Source of the DNA: Chamaea fasciata
Lineage: Eukaryota; Chordata; Aves; Passeriformes; Sylviidae
NCBI GenBank assembly: GCA_029207755.1
Contig: JARCOQ010000002.1
Coordinates: 87,491,087-87,555,086, forward strand
DNA: 64,000 nucleotides
Reading direction: 5' to 3'
The notes under the pieces are model-generated. The model did not search any database. It had not been told where the DNA came from and saw only the letters and a list, made by a program, of their open reading frames with translations. Shown here in pieces: positions 23,520 through 35,496 of this stretch. Position 1 is the first letter of the stretch; each line of letters opens with the position of its first letter. Position numbers and translations under genes: made by a program.

Positions 23520-24011
23520 CCAGGATGCCAAAGAACATAAAACCACCACTGCGGCTGCCCGGTCCTGGCCTGGATAATTGGACCGGCTGCCACATCATCA
23601 GGACAATCAGCTACTGGCAACTTTGATGAGAGAGACAAGTCTGATCTACTTATCTGGTAACAGAACTGTAATAATGGAAAAATAACAAACAGGACAGTGT
23701 GCACAGTATGAGAGACAGGCTGGGAAAATTGGGTGAGGCAGAGTTATTTATACACTTAAGTATAGGGAGGAGTTAAGGCGGGGTTGAGGGAAGGGTCCAA
23801 TAGAGAAGGAGGATTAGGAATATTAAAATTACTGTGGCAAAAAGCAGCCAATAGTAATAGGGAGAACTAAGAACTTTATGGTAACAACCTGCGTAGAGCA
23901 ACCAGTGGAATTTTGGGAGTGAGTTTATGGCTCACTACAACTAAGAAGGGTTTTCCCACGGCCTTCAGCTGACCTCTTCTACTTCAGACGGGTCAATCCC
24001 AACACATCACA
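23520..24011 (-). mobile_element. ERV LTR, antisense, borders approximate
   Basis: The minus strand begins with 'tgtgatgtgttgggattgac', a plausible LTR start with TG. It runs through a U3-like segment with two 'attgg' CCAAT boxes and a CG-rich box ('accccgcc'). It then reaches a good TATA box, 'gtataaata', at 23752-23745. A pyrimidine-rich initiation region, 'cagcctgtctctc', lies about 30 bases further on, as expected for R. A GC-richer U5-like part with 'ccaggccaggaccgg' comes last. The polyadenylation signal is not obvious, no target-site duplication was found, and the 3' border may lie anywhere from about 23400 to 23600. No internal retroviral sequence is seen. The family differs from the LTR at 17.4 kb. 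Confidence 0.6.
23744..23754 (-). promoter_or_regulatory. TATA box of the antisense LTR
   Basis: The minus strand reads 'gtataaataac', a near-perfect TATA box. It follows a CCAAT motif about 45 bases upstream and precedes a pyrimidine-rich start region about 30 bases downstream. Confidence 0.6.
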
Positions 24012-27000
24012 AAACACGGAGATGGACAAGATTTAGGGATGGGAAAGAGGAAAAGAAGAAAAGAATTCCACAGTGAGGCAAACTGGCACAGAGTGACAGT
24101 CATTCACACGCTTTTCTTTTGAGATGGACTGGCTAGTTCCAACACCTCCCTACCACCACCTCCCAAATCTCTGCTATTTCCCAAATCCTTCCCAGAAGCA
24201 GATTAAAGACTAGCAGGTGGCCCAGGAAAAAATCCTCTCAGAGACCAATCAGCCTTTCCAAAATGAACCATCAAGTTCCAATCCCACTTCTTTCACTGTT
24301 AAATTTACTACCACAAAAATACTCATGAGCAGCAGAAACAACCTTAAGGCAGTGATGTATGGAACAGCTGACTTCTGTGGTTTGCAAGAACTGTAATTCT
24401 AAACCTTCTCCCTATGTAAACTGATTTCTGGTTTTGAAACATAGTCATTGGCTTCCCAGCTGCTGATAGCTATAGAGCTGCCTAAAGCCAAGCCAGCTCC
24501 TCTGCTGAGCAGGCAGTGTGATTTCTTGCCATAAAGGAAACGACTTGAAAGGCAGCCTGTTGACTGTGTAAAGGATGGATGTGCACGGCTTTTGTTCAGA
24601 GCCAATGTTTTTCCTGCCATCCTCCCCAAAGAGACCTTAAACCTGGAAACCAGTGGTTTCATAGACAAATTCAAGACTCAGCCATAATCAAATAGGCTCA
24701 GCACAGCATGTTATTGCACATCAACAAGGCTGCGGTAACTGTCCACTACAAATACAAGATAATGTGACATACGTTAGCCCACAGTGAAAAGGGGCTAACC
24801 TAAGCCAAATTACTCTCAGTGTGCCGTGGGCTAAGAGCATTTGCACAGGCATTTATTGAGACAGTTAACCAGAGTAATTTGATCATATGTCTGATCTCAA
24901 AGACAAAATAGACTCTAAATTGCTAGTATGGTATATGGGAGATGTAGCCATGACATCCTGTTGCACTATCATCTGACCTAACAAGAATGTAAAAGATACA
25001 CTCCCTCCTTGGCATTATTTTAGCACAGCATTTTACCAGCCTGAATTATGAACACAGAAGGAAAAAAAAAAAAAAAGCATTATATTTAAACCTACAAAAA
25101 TGCAGTTTATTCCTATTTGATAAGGCATAACTTTTTCTAGCAATTGTAATCTGTAACATTACAGCCTTAGGAGGTAATTTACTAAATAGGACAAAATTAG
25201 CTGATTTTTGGACCATTTAAAGCAACACTTCTGTTGAAAGCATATAAAATGTGTTAAAGTAATCTCTAAAGTCTTTACCCTTGCTTGAGATTTTAATTTA
25301 CTGAGAGTTAATAAATTATCCCCTTTCAGAAGCTATTGAAAATTTTCACTTAAATCCTTTTTAAAACTTAATATGTTCAATTGAATCTTAAGCAATTTAT
25401 ACACACATACACAGAGCTTGAGGTGGTCACCATTCTAAGGTGAAGGCTGAAAAGAGGTTAGATTAGCACTAACTCCTCTTCCCTTAGGGATTGCTGGGGT
25501 GCTTTTAATGAATGTGAATTCCCTCCTCCCCCAGAGCCCTCCTCCTACATATGCAGTGGTCTGGCTTTTGAGTAATTACTTTTCCACAACTGCATTTAGC
25601 AAAATACCCTGCTCAAAGCCCAGGCCCATTTTCTTTCCTGCTGAAGGATGTGACTGCAATCAGGGAAGAGAACAGCAAATCTGGGTCACCCCAGTATTCA
25701 GGTTAGCTGGGACACAAAAGCTTGATTCATCTCAGACAGGACTCTGTGTTACATTTGCACACTTATCAGAAATATTTTTTTCAGGCTATCAATTATTATA
25801 TTTGAGCATTGCATCTTTGCTCTAGGGAGCCCTTAGCAAGCTGTAGCAAAAATCAATCCAGTTTTACAACTTTTACCCTGGCACAGCTCCAGCTCTTTAT
25901 CTACCTCTCACAGTTATTTAAAGATGTGGTGCCTTTATTTCTGGAGTATAGCTACATTCCTGAGTCGGACTTGTCCTTGATGTATGTAATACCCTTTCTC
26001 CTTTATTAGGGTTAATCTGTGAATCTGCTTTGGTTTCCTTTTTCATGTTTGACAATTGGTGTGTCTGTGGCAAGGTTTGTGTGGCTGGGTACCCACCTTT
26101 CCCAGGCAGCATGCATTTCCAAGCATGTATTTCTCATGGCAACCAAAGCCTCTTATTTCAGGAAATGGGCACATGGGTTGAAACTCACTCTTGTTCAAAT
26201 TGCTTAAACATTGGCTGCAACTGCAGTAGTGGCATCTGAAAATTTCTCAATGTGTTTATTCTGAGCTTTATTTTTCCGGTGCCAGCCCTACCTAAGAGGT
26301 GACCAAGCCAGACATCCCTCTCAACATGTGTAGGTGCACAAGGCACCATTGCCAGCACACCTTGAGGGCCATCTTCATCAAAGATGTTATGAATCCCATC
26401 ACTGGCAGCAGTGTTTCACAAAACAGACACTATAGCTGTCTCAAAAGGCTACTGACTCCCATATGGTAGGGAACTTTGGATACCAAAAACTTGTCTTAGA
26501 TATTACTGTGTCAGTGTAGGCTGCAAAACAGACAGCAGATGCTGGGCATCACTGGAGTTATGAAGTAAAAGGCATTAAAAGAGAAAATTTATCTTAAGAG
26601 TTGTACTTTGAAAGGATTTTATGTTTATTTTAGAAGCGGACACAGTTTCTACTTCTCTATTGAACATGCATATGGAAGCTCACAGAGCCACTAATCAGAT
26701 TGCACACACAATGCATGATCCATGTTTCTAATTCTCTACTTTTCATCTTAAAAATGTGTTCTACCACTTCCTGTTAAAGTTACTTTATTAAATTCCCTCA
26801 AAGCAGTTAGCGCAAGGGCTAAAAGACATCCTTTAATTTACACCATGCAAGTTTATACAGACTGAATGCTGGAAAGTCCATAAAGCATGGGTTTGGCTCA
26901 TTGCTTCCAGCCTGCTCACACAAACCAGTCATGGCTGTGCTCAGAGAAACTCTGAAAGGGTGCAAGTCCACAGTGGAACACATGCATCGTCTTTCTCTGG

Positions 27001-29059
27001 TGGAGGGGAGATGTTTCCTCACATGAGACAGCAGTTGCCAACCTAATGCCATGGGAGCATGGTGTGAGTCCAATAACAGCTACACAAATCCCTGCCATCT
27101 TCAAGTACAGTGTGTAGTTTAACTGATCTCATTAATATATACTCATTTTTTTCAGCAGTGGCATTTTAAAGAAAGTAACTAATGAGGCTTCCACTCCTCG
27201 CAAGAAACATAGAGCTAGCTACCTTTGAGCATATTGTCTCTAGAGCTCCTAAGTGAAGAAGAGATAGCTGGAGGAGCCCAATGGAGGATCCTTCCAAAAA
27301 AAGAGATGATTTTTTTGGTTTGATTCTATTTGGACTCCATTTCTCTGTCTTTCCTTTTAGTCCATATATGTGACAGCATGACAGTGGCAAAGACCCTAAA
27401 TCAAGTGCTTAGCCACTTGCACAGTCACTGAAAAGAAAAAAAGTTTATTCTTTTCCATCTCTAACACTTTCTTACCTTTTACCTGTTTAATTTAAAATAT
27501 TGTTTGATATTACCCAGAGTTGTGTAGTGTTAGAGGCATTTGACAGCTAACTGTATTTTAGGGGCAGATGAAATGGTTCATATTCTCAGAGAAAACATAA
27601 GGGATCCTTTAGAATAAAATGAACTATAAAAATATACAGTAGCATTACTGAGAACAACATTTCCGCTTGTTTCCTTTTACTGTGGAAAGAAATTACAGAA
27701 GAAAGAAGTACGTATTCTGACCTCAGTGTAGGCAAAGAAGGGCTGGATACTGTGAGCCATTCTATGCTAAGAAAAATCAAGGAATTCAAAATTTAGGTTC
27801 AAGCTTCTGATTTCATTTTCTAGTTAAGGTTGGAATGCTTGCTGGAACTTTCTCCTTCCTAGCTTTTCTGTCATTCAGGAACCATGAAGTAAATATTTAT
27901 TAACATGGGAACCCTCCTCCCTTCCTTCCCTTCATATTTGTGCTTCTTATGCTAATGAATTTAACAAGGGAACCACATTCCTCCTGGGTCTGCATCAGTT
28001 CTGGTGCCAACACATTAGTTATTTAAATGTAGTTTTATATTAATTTTTCATATTGTAATGCATTGTTCCCTACAAATATACATGTAGCTGGTTTTCAACA
28101 GTAAACAAGTATATGTTAAAGATATTGTTAGCTGAACACCTTCCATCTTTCATTTTGCTTCCTGTGATAAATGGTGGTCATTTCTCACTCTTGCTCTTTG
28201 TCATTTCTCAACCATCCTCTTTCCCTTCTACACTTCTTCTGTGGTGACCACCATAAGGGTTTTGTTTTCTGTTTTCCCAAGCAGGCTATTAAGGCAAATA
28301 CAGAATTCTGAAAATACATATTTTTCCATGCATTCAACATCTACCTCTAGTATCCTCTAAGTCTGGCATAAAGGCTTGCAGTCGTTGATTTGGGAAATCC
28401 AGTTAACAAAATAGGAGCATAACAAAAGCTGGAAAACAGACACTCTTGAAAAAACAACCTTACTAGTACAACAAGCATATATAGGAAAATATAAGGGAGG
28501 TTATTGTACCATTCTCTTCTTACTTTCTCACCACTAGCAAAAAAAAGATGTATTACTAAATGCCTGCATATGTGTCTGTATGAAACAGTACCACAGCCAT
28601 ACCAAAAGAAATGTTCTTGCTTACTAAATTACTAAATGTAAAAAGGTAAAAATGACAACTACTGTCCTCTGTGAGGTGGAAGCTGTCATTTCCAAAAACG
28701 TGTTTTTAGACTAAAAAGTAGAAACTAGACTTGATCACATATCATACTGCCAGGGTTATTATTTAGTGTACTAAAGGTTCGGGCCTCGCTGGACCCAGAT
28801 TTGTCCATTTTGAGTCATTTACAATTATCAAATATTTTGATCTCAGGAATGGTTTGCTATCATGGAATTTGATAAGAAGGCTGAAGTCTTCAACAACATT
28901 CTCCTGAGATTCCTCAAGAAACACAGGCTTTAAACATTGAGCTAGTTCAGCTGAGGTGTATGTGAGACGTTGCTTTATGAGTTTCAGTGCTAGGGAAGTA
29001 GAAGTCAGTTAATGAGTTCTCAGTCTTTGAAAGAGGCATCACAAATAATTTGGACAGCT
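24012..29059. other. Unique AT-rich DNA, no gene seen
   Basis: No supported gene. About 24660-24890 looks conserved in texture and contains a perfect inverted repeat (24773-24780 with 24792-24799). A run of 15 A lies near 25061-25075. The open frames at 25499-25825, 26030-26239 and 26819-27104 carry no recognisable domain. About 26280-26580 was read in all three forward frames and shows only broken frames. Pyrimidine-rich patches occur around 28140-28240. Confidence 0.55.
24773..24799. repeat. Small perfect inverted repeat
   Basis: 'gttagccc' and 'gggctaac' form an 8-bp stem with an 11-base loop. A further 'gccgtgggctaag' lies about 25 bases downstream. It may be chance or a dimeric binding site. 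Confidence 0.5.
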
Positions 29060-30000
29060 ACAGTGAGTCTGACTTTTGTATCAGGTAAATGAAAGAAACT
29101 ATAACAAAGGAGAGAAATAACAGATATCTAGATAAATATGATATATTACAGGGAAGAACCAACTGAGCTTATGTCAAGGGAGTTCACTCTCACAGATCAA
29201 TGGAAGTTCTTTGAGGAGTCATTAATGGCTAGGGAGTATGGTGACCCAACAACTCCGTACTTAGATTTTGAAAAAGCATTCAACAAAGTCCCTTAGAAGA
29301 TATTTCTAAAGAAATTAAGCTGTCATGGATAAGAAAGAAGACCATCTCTTGGATTAATAATTGGTTAAAAGTGAAGAAAACCTGTGTAGAAATAAAGGGT
29401 CGGTTTTCACAATGAAAAGCTATTAACAGCAGGGTTCTCTGTGCCCTTGGCATAAGTGTTGTCCAGTGTGTTAATTAATGACCTCAAGCAGAGTGCAAAT
29501 AGTCAGGTGACAAAATGTACAAGTGAGACAAAGTAATTCAAGACACTCAAAACTGATGATAGAGTATTTCAGAAAATATTCTCATGTCAATAGTAAATGA
29601 AGTTCAGTAAATGGCTACGTAGTAGTGTATACATGATGCAGACTAAGATAAATGCTACCACGCAGAAAACATATGTTGGAGTCAGGGGTGTTTTTCAGCA
29701 AATATTAACTCAATGACAAGAAGAAGTCAGGAAGACAAACAAATTTGATCCTTAGTATTATGTGCAGTTTACCTTACTGGACTTTTCTTAGATTATAGGA
29801 AATTTAGGGGAAAACTGTAAGAGAGGAGCAAATTGAGAGAGATTAGTTGTATGGGGTAGTTTCTATATGAGGAAGGGCTCTACAATCTGAAACTCTTTAG
29901 GAGTGGGTGGATATGGCCATCATCTAGAAGTCCATATGGAAAATGGGAAATTTTTTTTATACTGGAGAGCAAGTGGTCCCCCTCTGGAGATATTAAATAC
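29060..30000 (+). mobile_element. Old CR1 LINE fragment with reverse-transcriptase remnant
   Basis: The plus strand follows an old CR1-type element of the lineage shared with turtles and crocodilians. About 29160-29240 has 'gggaagaaccaactgagctt' and 'ttctttgaggagtc'. At 29257-29296 one frame reads LDFEKAFNKVP, which matches the conserved LDFxKAFDxV motif of non-LTR reverse transcriptases. 'tggattaataattggttaaa' and 'gttaattaatgacctcaa' follow. After 29560 the match becomes patchy, with deletions, and 'ctctggagatattaaatacc' near 29975 is the last clear CR1 phrase. Stops and frameshifts are numerous, so it is inactive. Confidence 0.75.
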
Positions 30001-33000
30001 CAAGTATAAAATAGATCAGAAAAGCACTATTTTTTCTTACTGAATGAAATAGTGAAATTCTTGGATGATAGAAGACCAAAAAAAAGTATCCAAAGTGATG
30101 TTAGAAAATGGATGATAAATCATTTAGAGTTTTAGTCACTGTTAAATTTCACTTTTTTCATTGCTCAGGTCTTGAAAGGGTTTTTCTACACCTAAACTTT
30201 TCTCCAGTAATACATGGAGGTGAGGTCAGGTCATTTTTAAAAAATGGTACTTGATTAATTGAAGTTTTAGCCCAATAAATTAAGGTTACTTTGGTATTTC
30301 TATGAATGTAATAATTCGCAATTTTCAAGAAAAAGTTTTCAGTACTTCCCTGTCATTTAAAAATTATAACTTTTAATGGCAATTTCAGGAAGTGGAGGTA
30401 GAAAAATACTGATTTTTTTAAAAAAAATTGTGGTTTTTCATAGCCAGTGTAAACTACTTGCTAGTCAGCATTCTGAACATTTGGACAGAGCAAATGCCCT
30501 AAAAAAAGTTTGATACATATGATCTGTGTACTTTGACTTCTCAAGAATTTTCCTACATTTCAGTTCACTGACTAAAATCTTGTTTGCCTCAGTCATTATA
30601 GTATCTTCTATTAATTACATTAAACTACATAAACTAATCCATTCATTCTCTTTGTGTTGAAATAAATTTCCATGGAACATAATAAATCAAATGCATTTCT
30701 AAGAAGGAAAAAGACATCTACTATTTTTATTAAAACTCTGAAAGTCAGGAAGGTACAGCTTAACCAGTGTCAGACACATCAGTTCTTCCACTGTGTAAGA
30801 AACCTCTAGAGGACAAAGCGTTGATCATCATAAGAGAGTGGCAGACAGCAGCTCTGCCTCTAGAGGAGCTCTACAGTTGGGCAAAAGACGAAGCAATGAG
30901 ATGGATTTTCTGTCCAGCCAATCTACTGGTGAGATACTCAAGCAGAGCCTGAAATGTCTGAGGTATGTGTTCATGCTTTTGCTCTCCCATGGCAGTTGTC
31001 TTTCTTCTCCATCAGCTTTAATTTTGAATATCTTAAAGGACTATATGGAATGCTTTTTTTTTTTAATGCATACATCATGAGGATTATGTTTTGAAGTATG
31101 TCCCATTTCTCACTCTCTCTTTTGTGTCAGTTTTAGTAACCAAAATAACTGAGAAAGAATATTGACAGAAAATAATCAGATACAAACAGAAAATACAATG
31201 GGATGTAGTGCAAAAAAAAGGAGTATAAGGTGGAAAACCTGAGAAGTTTCAGCATATATTTTTCTTGTTGTCCTTAGCTGCTGAACTTAATCTGTCAGTG
31301 AAATAAATGGATAAGTTCTCTTCATCTCTAGTGACTGCAATCCTATCTCACAATAAGATTAAATTCTAGCATCATAAATCAACACATAGAATTAACATTA
31401 GGAGTCTGCCAACCAACCCTAGAAAATGTCAATTGATTATATTCTATTCCTAGGTCTCGATAATTGTAATTTGTCCTATGTGTATGTGTTTTATATTTAA
31501 ATGTATTTGTTTAAACAGAATGACAATTGCAGTAGGAATTACCTACAAAATTCAGTGGTAAGATGGAAAAAGAGTGAAGTCGTGAGTCAGCCACAATTTT
31601 AATAGCTTTATCTCCTTTTGAGTTCTTGTTCTTGTTCTTTCTTTTTCAGCCATGGAAAAGGGGTTTATTGAAGGTTTGTTTTTAAAATATTCAGAAGATT
31701 TCCACTAGCATAAACAGGTTCTCATCAGCTTGTTCTATGATCCAAAATCTTATCCTTCCTTTGCCACTTGTGATTCAGCATTGTGTATTGATGCAGACTT
31801 TACACAATCCTTCAAGACAGACAATGTGGGGGTGGTTGGTTTATAAAGTATAATTCTTGTGAGTTACTCCCTCCTCTTTAGTGATATAGGCTGAAGAGCT
31901 ATTTTGGGATTGCTCTGCTTTGGAACATGTACTTTTTCTCCCCATTTTCCCAGGCACAGGGACAGCAAGAGGTAAGAAACACCCATACAGAGGTAGAGAG
32001 AAAGTTTTCTTGTCATCCTTTGGGCCTTGTCAACTGCTGACACCGCCTTGCTCACTTCTGCTGAGAGAGCACATGGGGGTCATAAAATCTTCTCCATGGA
32101 GCAGTTCAATGACTTGCAAATCTGCAAGAGGCTCATGAGGTAGGAATGTTAATATGACCCTGCTTTTGGCAATTGGGTGATAGGAAATTATCACACTCCT
32201 TCCCACTTCCTTTGAGCTCAGTATCGATGTACTTTGCTGCCTATTCCCTGTCTAGACGCAAGGACAAACCTAGAACTGGCTGGATGGAGGAAGACAGAAA
32301 AAAGAGCCAAATGTCATGTGCCAGTCATCCCATACCTGCTAATGACCCTGAGGTTTAGACAGAAGAACTTAGCTTATATTTGTTACAGAAATGGGACTCC
32401 AGTGGGGTGCACACTGTGAAGGATAAAGGCATCCCAGCAGGGTGGCCACCAAAGGCATGAGCAGCTTGGCCACCAGCCCCAGACATGCACTTCACCCAGG
32501 AGAAATCCTGTGACAGAGTAAGGCACAGCTGGGAGGACAGACTGGGGCAGACTAACAGCAGTGGCAGAGCTTTGAATTTTGTCCCATGAGACACCCGAAT
32601 TAATAGCCTACATCCTAACAAGACTGTACCTGTTGAGTACTGTGCAGAGACAGGTGTGTGTGTGTTTTGGTTTTGTTATTGCTGTTTGTTGTGGATTATT
32701 TATTGTGATGCAAGTAATTCCGTCTAGCGTTGTACTTTTTCTGTGGCTTAGAAATTTGCTTTTAACTATACTGCCATGTTTTTATATGAATTGTATAAAA
32801 AGAGATCAGAAGGAAAATAGTAAAGGGAATAAATGGTATGCTTTGTACGTATTGTTTTTCTAGTTTGGTCCCAAAATTATACACAGAAATTAAGAATAAA
32901 AATATCACCTATTCTTGACTCTCATTTCTTCCCATTCACTCATCTCATATATGACCACGAATCAACATATCTTACATTCATATCTGCTTAAATGAGCTAA

Positions 33001-33951
33001 CAACTTGGTATTTCCTGCACTTATAGAAGAAAAAACCAAAGATAATATCTGTGTTGTTGCAGTCAGCGTCAGTGAAGCTTCCTATTGTCTTTTCACAAAT
33101 TTTATAGCCCCCTAGCTCAGAAAAGTCAGATTTATTGTGCCTATTTACTGGCATGTGAATTTATGAGTGTTCAGCTCTGAAGCCTGGTATAAACATACCA
33201 ACACTGTCTTGTCACATGGTGTTTCCCACTGTTTTGGAGCCAAAGTCACAGACTATAGCACAGAGGCCTTGCACAGCTTTCATCAAGCTGGTGCAAGTAA
33301 GACTCACTCTATTTGTGCCTGATGATGCAAGCAATGATGACTAGGATGCCCTCACTGAACGTAGAAAAAGAAAACTTCGTAAGACAGAAAGATAAGATTT
33401 TATAAGCTTGAATTATGACAAGCCTGTGATTTCTATCTTTGTTTAGAGTAAGTTTTTTTCCAAATAATGTAGTGAATTACTGGTGACCTCTCTCTCTAAA
33501 ACAATTAATTTATAGTAGTTAAGGAAATATTTTGTAGAAGGAGGTTTTTTTAATGCAAAGTATATAGTCTTTCAGATGGAATTTGGTAAAGTCACTCTAT
33601 AAAAAGGTATTAAATAAACTTAGTAACCACATAATGAGAGATAAGCCTTTTAGTGGGTAAAAAAATGGCTAGGAAGCAAAGGTATGACTATATTGGTCAT
33701 TTAACCTTGCTGTCAAAGGATCACTAGCTGTGTGACCAGAAAATTTCAGGGCAAGCTATGTTCAAATTTTAGCTCAAAAAGCTGTCAAAATATATTTCTA
33801 TTAGCACTTACAAATCTGCTTTAATTCTTTCAAATATTAACATGTCTCTACTGTATCAGGACAAAATTCATCTGTCTTAATACAACTTGATATCTGTCCA
33901 GAGGTTGTCGCAGCCTAGCCATGAGGAAACATGAAAGCAATATAAAATCCT
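30001..33951. other. Unique AT-rich DNA, no gene seen
   Basis: No exon or mobile element supported. A 61-residue frame at 30767-30952 is flanked by AG and, further on, by a 'gaggtatgtg' donor-like motif, but the protein is unrecognised. The frames at 31864-32138 and 32173-32863 are likewise without domains. A short TG run lies near 32654-32664. Confidence 0.55.
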
Positions 33952-34103
33952 GAAATCACAAAATGGCCTGGGTTGGAGGGGACCTTAGAAATCATCTGGT
34001 TCCAGCCCCCTGCCATAGGCAGGGATCTCTTTCACTAGACCAGGTTGCTAAGAGCTCCAACCATCCTAGCCTGAAACACTTCCAGGAATGGGGCATCCAG
34101 CTA
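33952..34103 (-). mobile_element. CR1 LINE 3' end, antisense arm of a foldback
   Basis: The plus strand reads 'gaaatcacaaaatggcctgg', 'ggttccagccccctgccata' and 'ctagaccaggttgctaagag', then 'aacacttccaggaatggggc'. This is the reverse complement of a common avian CR1 3' end. It stops abruptly at about 34103, where a second CR1 3' end in the opposite orientation begins. Confidence 0.88.
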
Positions 34104-34104
34104 C

Positions 34105-34163
34105 GGAATTGGAACTAGATGATCTTTAAAGTTCCTTCCAACCCAGGCCACTCTATGTTTCTA
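34105..34163 (+). mobile_element. CR1 LINE 3' terminus, sense arm of a foldback
   Basis: 'ggaattggaactagatgatc', 'tttaaagttccttccaaccc' and 'aggccactctatgtttcta' form the last 59 bases of a CR1 of the same type, in plus orientation. It is nearly complementary to 33961-34005, so the two pieces can form a stem of about 44 bp with a loop of about 105 bases. GAAATCA occurs at 33952-33958 and again at 34165-34171. Confidence 0.85.
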
Positions 34164-35083
34164 GGAAATCATCAATGAGTGAAAAAATCAGAACCTGCAG
34201 ATTAGGAGACATTCAGTTTGAAGCAATGTGTGTTTTCAGTTACTTAAATCCTTTGGTGGGATCCTTAAAGCATAGATTAAATTTCTGACCTAAAGGACAG
34301 AGGAGGTGTGGTCATTTAGCCACATGTTACGCATATATATTTTCAGTGGTGTCATTAGCAATTACTTTAACTCTTGTGTTCATAATTTGTCTTTTCAATT
34401 TCTTGAGTATTTTGGTTCAGATTTCACTTTTCTCTGGTATCTTATCCCAAGGATAAAAGTGTCAAGCCTGAAGTAATCTCTTTAAGAAAAATCTGAGGGA
34501 CGGAAACATCATTTTCTTTTTGTTTTTTGGCATTAGTGCTTGCAAGTAAAATGAAAGACTTGATTTGAAATTCAAGGCCAGATCTTAAGAGATAGTGGGC
34601 CCTTGCATATCCCAGTGGCTTCAGTGAGATCAGTGCATTTCAGGAGTCATCCCCAAGACTGGATTTGATGCATTGTTTTTGTTTTGGTATAGCTCTGCTA
34701 AGGAGTAATCCATTGAGAATTTACTGCCCTTTTGGAGAATACTCCCGGTTTCATGTACATATTTGTCATTTTTTTTTCCTTTGGCCTTGTCAAACTGAGC
34801 ATGTTATTTTGTTGTTTGATAAGACATATATCATTTTATGAATTAACCATTTATACATGAATCAGAATATGGGCTGAAAAGTATAGATAGGACCTTCTTC
34901 CAGCAATACTGTAAAAGAGTTCATATATTTTGATCATTTCACCCCCAACCCAAACCCCCATTAAAGGAACTAGACCTAAAATAATTCATAGTTTAGCATG
35001 AAAACTGTCATCATTCTTCAGGGCTAACACAGTGGAGAAATAACTTCTCAGCAGTCTGCCAGTCTGGGGCAGGGGGTTAAGAC

Positions 35084-35099
35084 TTTTTTTTTTTTTTTT
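35084..35099 (+). repeat. T16 mononucleotide tract
   Basis: Sixteen consecutive T, 20 bases before a TTTG array. Confidence 0.9.
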
Positions 35100-35119
35100 C
35101 TGAAGATTAGAGAGTAGCT

Positions 35120-35143
35120 GTTTGTTTGTTTGTTTGTTTGTTT
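35120..35143 (+). repeat. (GTTT)6 microsatellite
   Basis: Six perfect GTTT units. Confidence 0.92.
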
Positions 35144-35446
35144 AATCAAAGGAAACTTAAGTTTGGCAAAAGTTGGTGAGACTGTCCAGTAAGCTTTGTA
35201 TTACTCTGTGTCCTATTTACAACAGGCCAGCTGATAGAAAACATAACAAAGAAGCTCACCTAAAAAAACTGGCAGTTTTACTTACACGAAAACCATTAAG
35301 GAGATTGGTATAAGTCAGAGGGGTGGCAACAGAAGTAGGGGTAATGCATCTAAACCTCTTTACTAGTGTTCTTTCTTCCCTATGCTACGTGCATGCAGAT
35401 GATTCCTGCTGCAGATAGGCATATTCTGTAGAAAGTCCTAGTCACT

Positions 35447-35496
35447 TAGTGTTGATTACTAGCTATTGGTCTAGTGTTGATCACTAGCTATTTGTC
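35447..35496 (+). repeat. Two-copy 25-bp tandem duplication
   Basis: 'tagtgttgattactagctat' with five more bases (35447-35471) is repeated immediately at 35472-35496 with two substitutions. Each copy contains a near-palindrome around 'actagct'. Confidence 0.85.

Noticed and set aside
26030..26239. 69-residue Cys-rich frame
   Set aside because: Cysteines have no regular spacing, there is no signal peptide or splice support, and it overlaps another frame of equal quality.
26280..26580. Possible decayed coding exon
   Set aside because: All three plus frames have several stops and no recognisable motif.
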